From Magnetococcales bacterium (GTDB lineage: Bacteria; Pseudomonadota; Magnetococcia; Magnetococcales; JADFWU01): a stretch of 64,000 nucleotides of DNA. The notes under the pieces are model-generated. The model made no database searches. It saw only the letters and a program-made list of their open reading frames with translations, and was not told the DNA's origin. A program made the translations under genes and the position numbers. Of the stretch, positions 16,548 to 25,105 are shown piece by piece (within the stretch, counting starts at the first letter, position 1; every line of letters begins with the position of its first letter). The stretch lies in contig JADFWU010000009.1 of the NCBI GenBank assembly GCA_015234045.1, forward strand, positions 22,234 through 86,233, given 5' to 3'.

Positions 16548-19500
16548 ATGAAACAATATGGCATCAAGCATCTTTTTTCCGGCATTTCCCGTAAGGTGAT
16601 GATCTGGTTTTTGCTGATTTCACTGGTGCCTTTGTGTGTGACCAGTTGGATCAGTTATCAGAATGCCCACGAGCAGTTACTGCGTGATACCGAGCGGGCG
16701 TTAGGGGACGTGTCCGTCAGTCAGACAGAATTTATCCGCGCCTATTTTGACCGTATTGTTCGAGACTTGCAGGTGGAGTCTGGACGGCAGAGCAACACTC
16801 ATTTCCTTCAAGCTTTGGTGAGCAGTTACCAACAGAGTGAAAAACCAGCGGGTGATTTTGTCAAAGATGTTGCCTGGGCTAAGGTGGTTGAAAAATATGC
16901 TGCTGATCTTGAGTCTTTCAGAAAAATCTATGGCTATTATGATCTGTTCCTAATTGATAAAAAAGGTAATATTCTATTCACTTCTGCCCGTGAGCATGAT
17001 TTGGGCATGAATCTATTTACCAGCAGTTTATCACACACACAATTTTCCAAGACAGCCACACATGCATTGGAATCTGGTAAGCTGCTCTTCTCAGATCTGG
17101 AGTTTTATGGGCCTTCCGGTAATGTTCTGGCAGGTTTTCTCATATCGCCTTTGTTGGATGAACGCGGCGAGAAGATCGGTCTGATTGCCTTACAGCTTTC
17201 CAGTGAACAAATTCAGCATATTGTGGGTCAGGAGTCTCAGTTTGGTGTTTCGGGTCGTCGATATCTGATTGGACCGGATATGTTGTTGCGCTCGCCTGGT
17301 GCTTTGGGCAAAGCCTATCCAGTATTGCATCAAAAAGTTGAAACAAAAAACACGCGCTTGTGGGCTCAAGAGCATGTCCATAAAACAAGTGATAAATCGC
17401 CGGAAGAGGCGGAAGATATTCTGCTCTATCCTGGACCAAATGGAGAGATGGTTTTAGGCATACATGCCAATGTGAATATTGCAGGTGTTCAATGGGGCTA
17501 TTTTGCCGAGGTGGAAGCGTCGGATGCTTTGGGGGCATCTCGGGTATTGGCGGATCTGACGCTCTTTTTGATCGCTTTTACCACGATTGCAGTCATCCTC
17601 ATTGCCATACCGATTACTCGAAGCATCGTGCAGCCTATTGTAGATATCTCTTCAGCCATTGACAGTGTCAGCAAAGGTAATCTTGCAGAACGGTTGAACA
17701 TCAAACAGCGCAATGAATTTGGTGTGCTCTCAAAGGGCTTCAACCAGATGATTGCACAGCTTCAGATCTCGGATCAGTCAACCAATACCAATAACTGGTT
17801 AAGAGAGGGTGCCAAAAACCTCAATGATGAAATGCAAGGCGATTTGGCCATAGAGGATCTGGCAGGAAAAATTATCGGATTTCTCAGCCACTATCTTGGT
17901 GCTCAGATTGGCGCATTCTATGTGACCCAAGGAAAGGGTATCCGGTTGATGGGCAGTTATGCTTTTCGTACGCGCAAAGGTTTTTTCAATACCTTTGAGA
18001 TTGGTGAAGGCATGGTGGGACAGGCCGCGCTTGAAAAACAGCCTATTATCCTGACCAATCTGCCAGACGACTATATAGCCATTGGCTCCGGTCTGGGTGA
18101 AACAACGCCGCGTATGCTCATGATCATGCCGATGTTGTGGAATAACAGAGTCGTTGCTCTGCTGGAGTTTGGCACAACATACGAATTCACCGAACTCCAT
18201 CAACGCCTGCTTGAGATGGTCTCTACTTCCATTGCCACAGCCGTACAAACCGCCCTGTCACGGGATCAGACCAAAGCACTTCTGGAACAGACCCAAAATC
18301 AAGCCGAAGAGTTGCGTGTTCGTGAAGAAGAGCTCAGAGATAATAACGTCCTGTTAGAGCGTCAGGCATTGGAGCTAAAGAGTAACCAGACAGAGCTTGA
18401 AACGAGAAACGAACGGCTGCAAGTACAACAGGAAGAGCTTCGCTTGGCCAACGAAGAACTGGAGGTCAAGGCATCTGACTTGAGACGCTCGGGAACGCTG
18501 TTGGAGGAGAAAAACCAAGCATTGGAAGAGGCGCAACGGGAGCTGGAGAATCGTGCGGAGGCGTTGGCGGTTTCCAGTAAATATAAGTCTGAATTTCTTG
18601 CCAACATGTCTCATGAGTTGCGTACACCGCTTAACAGCTTGTTGATCCTTTCCAAGATATTGGCAGACGATAAGCATGGTACTCTGACAGAAAAGCAGGT
18701 GGAGTATGCCAATACCATCCATGATGCAGGCGGTGATCTGCTGACACTGATCAATGATATTCTCGATCTATCAAAAATCGAGGCTGGACGGATGGATGTG
18801 CATGTTGAACCGGTGCATTTGGATGATTTCGTTGCCGGACTCAAGAGAAAATTCGACCCGATGGCCGACAATAAACAGATCGGTTTTGAGGTAGATATCC
18901 ATCAAGCACCGTCCCTGTGGCGCAGTGATGGCCAGAAATTGGGCCAGATCATCAAAAACCTGCTCTCCAATGCCATCAAATTTACCAGTCAGGGCAAAGT
19001 ATCGTTGATCATTGGTCCGGTGCCCGCAGAGGTGTCGCTGCGCTCTACTACACTGAATAGTGAAACCGCCATCGCTTTTACGGTCAGTGATAGCGGTATT
19101 GGTATTCCAGAAGAGAAGTGCAACACGATCTTTGAAGCATTTCAACAGGCTGATGGTTCCACCAGTCGAAAATATGGTGGAACGGGATTGGGTCTGTCCA
19201 TTTCTCGTGAATTAACCCGACTTTTGGGCGGAGAGATTCATGTTGAAAGCATTGTTGGACAGGGTAGTGTGTTCCGGTTGATTATTCCGAAAGAGTTGAG
19301 CCAACCTGTTTTACACCTCTCCGAGTCTCAATCTGTTGCTGATGTGCCGCCTGTTTCAATGCGTCCAATATCAGCACCAGCACCTATATCAGAGGCTGTT
19401 ACAGCACCGGAAGATTCAATTGCCGATACAGTGAGCACTGTGCCTGATGATCGTAAGGATATAAAACCGGGTCAGCGTTCCATCCTGATCATTGAGGATG

Positions 19501-20645
19501 ATAAACGGTTTTCGGCTATTGTTGCTGATGTGGCGCGTCAACGTGGGTTCAGTGTACTGATTGCTGAAGATGGTGAGACCGGATTGCACTTTGCTGATTT
19601 CTATCAACCCAGTGGAATTATTCTGGATCTTGGCTTGCCCGGTATGGACGGTCAACAGGTGATTTCTCATCTGAAGGACAGCGCTAAAACACGCCATATC
19701 CCGGTTCATTTCATGTCAGCCCAGGATCTCTCCTTGAGTGTATTGCAAAGCGGTGCCGTTGGTTTTCTCACCAAGCCGGTGGAGATGGAAGCCATGCAGC
19801 AGGCTTTTGAACGCATCGAAGCTGTCATTGATCGGCCTGTGAAGCAGTTGTTACTTGTGGAAGATGATGCGGTTCAGGCTGATGCGCTGTGTGCGCTGAT
19901 CGGTAATGGTGATGTCAAGACCGTCATCGCGAGATCAGGCGTTGAAGCGAAAAAACTATTGGTAGAACAGTTGTTTGACTGCATCGTGCTGGATCTGGGG
20001 CTGCCGGATATTGATGGTATGGCACTGCTGGAAGATCTGCGTACCACCGATATGATGCGCCAAATTCCGGTTGTGGTTTATACAGGGCGGCAGTTGGAAC
20101 CTGCCGAGCGCGTGGCGTTAGACCGTTATGCCCAGAGCATTATCATTAAAGATGTGCGCTCACCGGAACGTTTGTTGGATGACACCGCGTTGTTTTTGCA
20201 CCGTATTGAATCTAATCTGCCTGAAGCGCAACAGCGTACTATTCGTATGTTGCACGATTCGGAATCGGTGTTTGCCGATCGCAAGGTATTGGTGGTGGAT
20301 GATGATATGCGCAACACCTTCTCTCTGTCGGCCATATTGCAAGAGAAGGGTATGGATGTGTTGACTGCCAGTAATGGTGTTGAGGCGCTGGATCAATTGG
20401 ATAAAGCGCCTGATACTGCCATTGTGTTGATGGATATCATGATGCCGGAAATGGATGGGTATGAAGCCATGGGCAAAATTCGTCAGCAGGAGCGCTTTGC
20501 ACATTTGCCGGTCATCGCGCTTACGGCCAAAGCGATGAAAGGCGATCGGGCTGAGTGTATCGAAGCGGGTGCCAGTGATTATATGGCCAAGCCGGTGAAT
20601 TCAGAAAAGCTGTTGTCCATGATGCGGGTCTGGTTGTATCGATGA
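16548..20645 (+). CDS. Hybrid histidine kinase with three receiver domains
   Basis: A 1365-aa inner-membrane sensor. In order: TM near 15-35; an extracytoplasmic sensor to about 335; TM; HAMP (about 356-408); GAF (about 425-570); a long Glu/Gln/Arg coiled coil (about 575-675); HisKA with H689 (ANMSHELRTPLNS); HATPase ending in [14 protein letters not shown]; and three receivers (about 975-1090, 1100-1215 and 1240-1360). The phospho-acceptor segments are ILDLGLPGMDG, VLDLGLPDIDG and LMDIMMPEMDG. GAGGG precedes the ATG. Multiple receivers allow phosphate storage or branching to several partners. It is translationally coupled to the CheR-type gene (ATGA overlap) and follows the GGDEF-EAL regulator, so the three probably form one signalling unit. 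Confidence 0.93.
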   Translation: MKQYGIKHLFSGISRKVMIWFLLISLVPLCVTSWISYQNAHEQLLRDTERALGDVSVSQTEFIRAYFDRIVRDLQVESGRQSNTHFLQALVSSYQQSEKPAGDFVKDVAWAKVVEKYAADLESFRKIYGYYDLFLIDKKGNILFTSAREHDLGMNLFTSSLSHTQFSKTATHALESGKLLFSDLEFYGPSGNVLAGFLISPLLDERGEKIGLIALQLSSEQIQHIVGQESQFGVSGRRYLIGPDMLLRSPGALGKAYPVLHQKVETKNTRLWAQEHVHKTSDKSPEEAEDILLYPGPNGEMVLGIHANVNIAGVQWGYFAEVEASDALGASRVLADLTLFLIAFTTIAVILIAIPITRSIVQPIVDISSAIDSVSKGNLAERLNIKQRNEFGVLSKGFNQMIAQLQISDQSTNTNNWLREGAKNLNDEMQGDLAIEDLAGKIIGFLSHYLGAQIGAFYVTQGKGIRLMGSYAFRTRKGFFNTFEIGEGMVGQAALEKQPIILTNLPDDYIAIGSGLGETTPRMLMIMPMLWNNRVVALLEFGTTYEFTELHQRLLEMVSTSIATAVQTALSRDQTKALLEQTQNQAEELRVREEELRDNNVLLERQALELKSNQTELETRNERLQVQQEELRLANEELEVKASDLRRSGTLLEEKNQALEEAQRELENRAEALAVSSKYKSEFLANMSHELRTPLNSLLILSKILADDKHGTLTEKQVEYANTIHDAGGDLLTLINDILDLSKIEAGRMDVHVEPVHLDDFVAGLKRKFDPMADNKQIGFEVDIHQAPSLWRSDGQKLGQIIKNLLSNAIKFTSQGKVSLIIGPVPAEVSLRSTTLNSETAIAFTVSDSGIGIPEEKCNTIFEAFQQADGSTSRKYGGTGLGLSISRELTRLLGGEIHVESIVGQGSVFRLIIPKELSQPVLHLSESQSVADVPPVSMRPISAPAPISEAVTAPEDSIADTVSTVPDDRKDIKPGQRSILIIEDDKRFSAIVADVARQRGFSVLIAEDGETGLHFADFYQPSGIILDLGLPGMDGQQVISHLKDSAKTRHIPVHFMSAQDLSLSVLQSGAVGFLTKPVEMEAMQQAFERIEAVIDRPVKQLLLVEDDAVQADALCALIGNGDVKTVIARSGVEAKKLLVEQLFDCIVLDLGLPDIDGMALLEDLRTTDMMRQIPVVVYTGRQLEPAERVALDRYAQSIIIKDVRSPERLLDDTALFLHRIESNLPEAQQRTIRMLHDSESVFADRKVLVVDDDMRNTFSLSAILQEKGMDVLTASNGVEALDQLDKAPDTAIVLMDIMMPEMDGYEAMGKIRQQERFAHLPVIALTAKAMKGDRAECIEAGASDYMAKPVNSEKLLSMMRVWLYR

Positions 20646-21466
20646 ACGAACAGGAGATCGAAGCGCTGGAAATTCGCTTTCTCCTGGAAGTGCTACATCT
20701 ACGCCATGGCTATGATTTTCGCAACTATTCGAAAGATTCCATTAGAAGAAGGCTACGGCGACGGCTGAAGCTGGATGGTTTGGACTCCATTTCCCAACTT
20801 CAGCATCATGTGCTTCATGATGTTGATGTCGCAGAAAATGTGCTGCGCGATCTCTCTATTACTGTAACGGAAATGTTCCGAGATCCAGCCTTTTATCTGG
20901 CAATACGCAAGACAGTATTGCCTCAGTTGACGCGCTATCCCCACTTTAAAGTCTGGCATGCCGGATGTGCTACCGGAGAAGAGGCGTACTCCATGGCCAT
21001 CATGTTGGCAGAGGCAGCGCTGTTGGATCGGTGTCATATCTATGCCACGGATTTCAATAATGTAGCGCTGAATAGGGCGAAAGAGGGTATCATTTCCCTG
21101 ACTCAGATGCGTATCAACAGTGCCAATTATCAGGCCGCAGGCGGAACGGGTTCTCTCTCTGACTATGTGCATGCCAACTATGATGGTGCGGTTATGGATC
21201 GTGCCTTGAAGCGCACTATGGTGTTTGCCCACCACAATCTCGCCACTGACACGCTGTTTGGTGAAATGCAGATGATCGTCTGCCGCAATGTATTGATCTA
21301 TTTTGATACGGATCTACAGGAAAAAGTGCTGACCCTGTTTGCTGAAAGTTTGTCTGACGGTGGATTCCTCTGCCTTGGCAGTCATGAAACCCTTATGTTG
21401 AGCCGTTTAGCCAAGCGATTTGAACCGGTGGTTGCCGATCAGCGGATCTATCAGAAAGTGGCATAG
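20642..21466 (+). CDS. CheR-family protein methyltransferase
   Basis: A 274-aa protein-glutamate methyltransferase of the CheR family. It has the small N-terminal helical domain (to about residue 75, with the Arg-rich SIRRRLRRRLKL) and the SAM-binding domain with VWHAGCATGEEAYSMAI, the IYATDFN segment, and MIVCRNVLIYFD near the active site, all typical. No chemoreceptor or CheB gene lies beside it. Coupled translation with the three-receiver kinase suggests it belongs to a kinase-linked system rather than a classical chemotaxis cluster. Its target could be a receptor elsewhere or the kinase's own helical region, which is an inference. A possible terminator follows. Confidence 0.92.
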   Translation: MNEQEIEALEIRFLLEVLHLRHGYDFRNYSKDSIRRRLRRRLKLDGLDSISQLQHHVLHDVDVAENVLRDLSITVTEMFRDPAFYLAIRKTVLPQLTRYPHFKVWHAGCATGEEAYSMAIMLAEAALLDRCHIYATDFNNVALNRAKEGIISLTQMRINSANYQAAGGTGSLSDYVHANYDGAVMDRALKRTMVFAHHNLATDTLFGEMQMIVCRNVLIYFDTDLQEKVLTLFAESLSDGGFLCLGSHETLMLSRLAKRFEPVVADQRIYQKVA

Positions 21467-21541
21467 TTGGGAAAACTGAGAGTGCTACGGACACAGTATA
21501 ATATGCTGGTTATGGACCATCGGTTGTTACTGCTTTCCGGT

Positions 21542-21575
21542 GTGGCTCAATCTGGCGGAGCCACTTCTTTTATTT
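21542..21575 (+). terminator. Possible intrinsic terminator of the kinase-cheR unit
   Basis: Arms GTGGCTC (21542-21548) and GAGCCAC (21558-21564) form a 7-bp stem with a 9-base loop, followed by the T-rich run TTCTTTTATTT. This matches a rho-independent terminator for the plus-strand genes. It overlaps the last codons of the convergent diguanylate cyclase gene. Confidence 0.55.
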
Positions 21576-22749
21576 CTGCACTTGGCGTTTCATCACTATT
21601 CTCTTGTGCTTTCTCTGTTGATTGAAGCAGGTGAAGGTTCATTTCATGATCACAGGCCCAATAACCTGGATTTTTCTTGGATTTGGCCTTGGCGGCATAC
21701 ATCCGCTTATCCGCAGCTTTGACCAGATCATCAGAAGAGATAAAGTCACCTGGACCTGACTGGTGCATACCAAGGCTGAATGAGACAGTATAATCTCCCA
21801 CTTTGGCATCAAAGCACTTGACCAGACGTTGGCACACTTCCAGTGCTTGGATACTGGATGAGCCTGGCAGAATGATGCAAAACTCATCTCCACCATACCG
21901 GCAACTGGAATCCACATCCCGAACAGTAGACAGTAAACATTCGCCAACATGGGCTAATATCTGGTCACCCACCTTGTGGCCATGAGTATCATTGAGCAGT
22001 TTGAAGCCATTGAGGTCAAAATAGACCAGGGTAAGCACTTCGCTACGCCGTTTTCCGAGGGCTAAGTCATTGCGTAGATGGTCGTAGAAAGCGCGTTGGT
22101 TGAGCAGTCCGGTTAAACCATCCTGGCGGGATAGATCTTTCAGTTCCTGAGTACGGCGGGCTACGGTCTGTTCAAGCTCTTCGGCATAGGCTTCCAACTC
22201 CAGTTGAGCGGCTTCTACTTCAGCCAGAAGCGCACCAGTATAGGTCTCAAAAATGAAGTGAACATCAAACATCAATACCTTAAATAAACTGATTTTCCGA
22301 GCCTCTGATTCAAGGCGGGAACACTTGTTATCTCGACACTGATTCTCGAGCAGTCCGTTTAAGATCGCCAATAAACGGTAGACGGCGGACATATAGAGCG
22401 AGGGCGGCACACCGATGCGTTTATGTATCTTACCAACCCGCAGTCGGGTGTTAACATAGAGGGCATCATAAACGCCGCTAAACAGTTCCTGGATATAGCC
22501 ACGCAATGAGCGTTTGAGGCGGAATAACGTTTCAGAATCACCAACAACCAACTGGATTTCAGGATATTGCAATAGCTGTTCGTAGAAGCGCTCAATGATC
22601 AAATCAAGATTGTCATCAATGAATGTTTTAGAGGCTAACATATTGTTCTGATCTTCGCTTGTAATGCCAAACAGTTGTTTGCGGCCAGCAATACGCCGGT
22701 CGGTAAGCTTGAGCTGTTCCGCTAAGGACTGTGTGGTAAGCTGAGTCAT
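21547..22749 (-). CDS. Globin-coupled sensor diguanylate cyclase
   Basis: A cytoplasmic enzyme of about 400 aa making c-di-GMP. Residues of about 15-165 match the globin-coupled sensor fold, with the proximal heme ligand probably H109 in VGKIHKRIGVPPSLYM. A helical linker follows, with AEVEAAQLELEAYAEELEQ, then a GGDEF domain with intact CRYGGDEFCIILPG and an RxxD inhibition site (RDVD) five residues upstream of GGDEF. The likely signal is oxygen or another diatomic gas. The ATG at 22749 is preferred over a TTG five codons earlier. It stands alone, convergent with cheR. The 220-bp region upstream holds two repeats. Confidence 0.92.
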   Translation of the reverse strand: MTQLTTQSLAEQLKLTDRRIAGRKQLFGITSEDQNNMLASKTFIDDNLDLIIERFYEQLLQYPEIQLVVGDSETLFRLKRSLRGYIQELFSGVYDALYVNTRLRVGKIHKRIGVPPSLYMSAVYRLLAILNGLLENQCRDNKCSRLESEARKISLFKVLMFDVHFIFETYTGALLAEVEAAQLELEAYAEELEQTVARRTQELKDLSRQDGLTGLLNQRAFYDHLRNDLALGKRRSEVLTLVYFDLNGFKLLNDTHGHKVGDQILAHVGECLLSTVRDVDSSCRYGGDEFCIILPGSSSIQALEVCQRLVKCFDAKVGDYTVSFSLGMHQSGPGDFISSDDLVKAADKRMYAAKAKSKKNPGYWACDHEMNLHLLQSTEKAQENSDETPSAEIKEVAPPD

Positions 22750-22771
22750 AATCTTTTCTTTCAATTAAGGA

Positions 22772-22788
22772 TAGGCGTTACGCAGTTG
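22772..22788 (+). repeat. Dispersed intergenic repeat, copy 2 (short)
   Basis: TAGGCGTTACGCAGTTG matches the core of the repeats at 5194, 41005 and 56811 but diverges after this point. It lies just upstream of the diguanylate cyclase gene, so it could fall in its leader or promoter. Confidence 0.5.
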
Positions 22789-22850
22789 TCGGTTATAGGG
22801 GGTTCGTCTAAAATTGGAACAGTCAACCGTTCCAGCCCTGGTGATTTTTT

Positions 22851-22954
22851 GCTTTGATGATCTGCTTCGCATATCAAAAGCGGCGCAAAAACATTACCAG
22901 GGCTTTCACTCAAGTTGTGATTTATTGTCTAATTTCGGATCGAAATCACTATAC
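22851..22954 (+). repeat. 104-bp dispersed repeat, copy 1
   Basis: This 104-bp block matches 48410-48513 in the same orientation with about seven mismatches. Upstream sequence GCCCTGGTGATTTTTTGC forms an imperfect inverted repeat with an internal GCGCAAAAACATTACCAGGGC, so this copy can fold into a long hairpin. It sits in the gap between the diguanylate cyclase and the M50 protease genes. No open frame is evident; it is probably a non-coding mobile relic. Confidence 0.7.
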
Positions 22955-22984
22955 ATTTTCAAATTTTAGATTGGAATGGTTATA

Positions 22985-25090
22985 TTAAAAATATAATTCT
23001 CGTAATGTCATCATACGTAGTCGATCCAAAAAGAGTCCAACCAGACTAACAGCCCGCCCTTGAATCACCACAGTGCCACGTGTGAGTTGCTGGGTACTCA
23101 GATGATCGTGCAGTGCAATCTCCACTGTATAAAAACCACCTACCGTGGTCAAAGTGTCATCTGGTCCTGATTGGGTAGGAATAGGACCACCATACAGAGA
23201 GGATAACACAGGATCGGGTAACGTAAGGGAAGGTATTGAAGAGAGGGATAAGATTTTGCCCTTCAATCGTGTGCCAACGCCGCTTTCCGGGTGGAATTGT
23301 GCGGGTTGGTTGATGGCTAGAAGCGGTAAGTCGTTGTCTTCAACCAGTGCTGATAACCGCGCAGCGGATGTGTTGACCAGTAGAAACAGTGGCTGTTCGG
23401 TGGCCATCCATAACCCAGGGCGTAATCCGGGGTCTGCTTCAATCACATTTCCGCTAAAGGGGGCGAAAAGGGTTAAGGTGGCTTGTTGATCTAATAAGCC
23501 ATCCAGAATGGTCTGTTCCTGGGCGATTTTTTGTTCAATGGTCAGGCGTTCCCGCGTGCCGATCAGTGTGGAGAGCGCTTGTTCATGCAGGTGTTGCAGA
23601 ATCTCCAGTCGTCCGCGTGATTGGAGAATTGATGCGGCTAAATCCGGGTCTGAGAAGTGGGCCAGTACAGCCCCTTTTTCGATACTGCCTTGTTCGGCAG
23701 TTTGAAAAAATTCCAACTGGGCCGGGCGAGGTGGATGAATCCATTGACGGTGCAGCGGTGTGATTACAGCAGGCAGATGCACATCATGGGAAAAAGGCCA
23801 TACCAGCCAAACCACTACAGCGAGCATGAATGGCAGTCGCCACCAAAAACCCGGTGAGGTGATGAGCATATGACGGCGTTGCCACCACACTTTTAATTCA
23901 CGCATGACAGGTGCCACGATCAATAGCGTTAAAGAAATAACAAACAGTGCCACTCCGGCAATCTTGGCCAACCAATGATAAACCATCACCGAAAGTCCGG
24001 CATAGATGATTGTCCGCACCATCCAGGTCAACCAGCCAAACAGGGCGAGACTGGTTTGCCAATGGGTGGGCAGTTGTTCCGGTGCAGGCGTTGACCAACC
24101 GAGCAGAGCACGGCGCAGCAGCCAGCGGCCAAAGGCAGAGGCTCTGGTGTGCAGGTTGGTAACACCGGTGAGATCCGATAGGATATGGTAGCCATCAAAG
24201 CGCATGAACGGATTAAGATTGATCAGAAGCGTTGCCAACCAGCTACCCAATGCCAGCATCAGACAGAGATCTCGACTCAGACCATCCGGCAGTATCAACC
24301 AGCCCCAACTGGCCAGCAGTGCCAGCCAGGATTCCGCTACCACACCGCCTAAAGCCACCTGTAACCGCGCCCAACGGTTGGCAAGTCGCCAGCTGTCCGT
24401 TACATCGGTAAACGCCAAAGGTAGCCCCATGGCAAATGCAACGCCCATGCTTGGCACCACACAGCCGGTACGCTTTGCCGCCAGGGCATGCCCCATTTCA
24501 TGGATGATTTTGGAGAAAACTACCGTCACGGAAAATGCAATCATGCCAGAAAAGGTGAAAAAACGCGGCACAGTGGTGATCAGTTCCGCACCATTGTGAA
24601 CCATTATTAATCCGGTCACTGTGCCGAGAAGCAATAGAATTTTGAGTGACAGAGGTGAAAACAGGCCGCCAAACAGCGGTAAGAGTGTCGTGGTGAGCCG
24701 ATCCGGGTTGAAAAGAGGTACGCGAATAAAAAACAGCTTGGACAGTTGAGACGAGAAGGGGCGTGTGGCTCGGCTGGCCTTTTGGGCGTTGGTGCTGTTT
24801 TTTAATAGATTGTTTCGATCCAATAACTGGATCAGATTATCCAGATCGTTACTGTGTATGTGGTGAAAGCCGTCTTGTTTTACTTGATCCAATACCGCAG
24901 AGCGCAGGCCGGTTTTCCAGTAGGAGAGCAGATGGCCAGCCAAAGCGGTAATCTGTAGAAAACGGTGGCCCATGGGATCGTGGATCAGTCCGATCTGTTC
25001 ACCGCCAACCGTGTCACGCCAGCCGAGAAAGCGGATCTCTTGGCGCAGTGGTGGTAATTGATCCTCTTTTTGCCCAGAGTTTCCGGTCAT
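22985..25090 (-). CDS. M50 metalloprotease-like membrane protein fused to HlyD-type arm
   Basis: A 701-aa inner-membrane protein. Residues of about 20-98 resemble a small PqqD/RRE-like winged helix. The M50 (site-2 protease) region follows, with zinc motif HEMGH (H197, E198, H201) in a membrane segment and the distal ligand D299 in NPFMRFDGYH. More TM segments run to about 440, then an HlyD-like periplasmic arm with a coiled hairpin and two half-lipoyl segments (TLFAPFSGNVIEADPG). It is the last of five same-strand genes: surface protein, TolC, adaptor, GAF-adaptor, M50. It may form the inner-membrane base of an export channel, with or without proteolysis. All zinc ligands are present. No ATPase gene lies nearby. 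Confidence 0.88.
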   Translation of the reverse strand: MTGNSGQKEDQLPPLRQEIRFLGWRDTVGGEQIGLIHDPMGHRFLQITALAGHLLSYWKTGLRSAVLDQVKQDGFHHIHSNDLDNLIQLLDRNNLLKNSTNAQKASRATRPFSSQLSKLFFIRVPLFNPDRLTTTLLPLFGGLFSPLSLKILLLLGTVTGLIMVHNGAELITTVPRFFTFSGMIAFSVTVVFSKIIHEMGHALAAKRTGCVVPSMGVAFAMGLPLAFTDVTDSWRLANRWARLQVALGGVVAESWLALLASWGWLILPDGLSRDLCLMLALGSWLATLLINLNPFMRFDGYHILSDLTGVTNLHTRASAFGRWLLRRALLGWSTPAPEQLPTHWQTSLALFGWLTWMVRTIIYAGLSVMVYHWLAKIAGVALFVISLTLLIVAPVMRELKVWWQRRHMLITSPGFWWRLPFMLAVVVWLVWPFSHDVHLPAVITPLHRQWIHPPRPAQLEFFQTAEQGSIEKGAVLAHFSDPDLAASILQSRGRLEILQHLHEQALSTLIGTRERLTIEQKIAQEQTILDGLLDQQATLTLFAPFSGNVIEADPGLRPGLWMATEQPLFLLVNTSAARLSALVEDNDLPLLAINQPAQFHPESGVGTRLKGKILSLSSIPSLTLPDPVLSSLYGGPIPTQSGPDDTLTTVGGFYTVEIALHDHLSTQQLTRGTVVIQGRAVSLVGLFLDRLRMMTLRELYF

Positions 25091-25105
25091 GGTGTGGGTG
25101 CCTCT

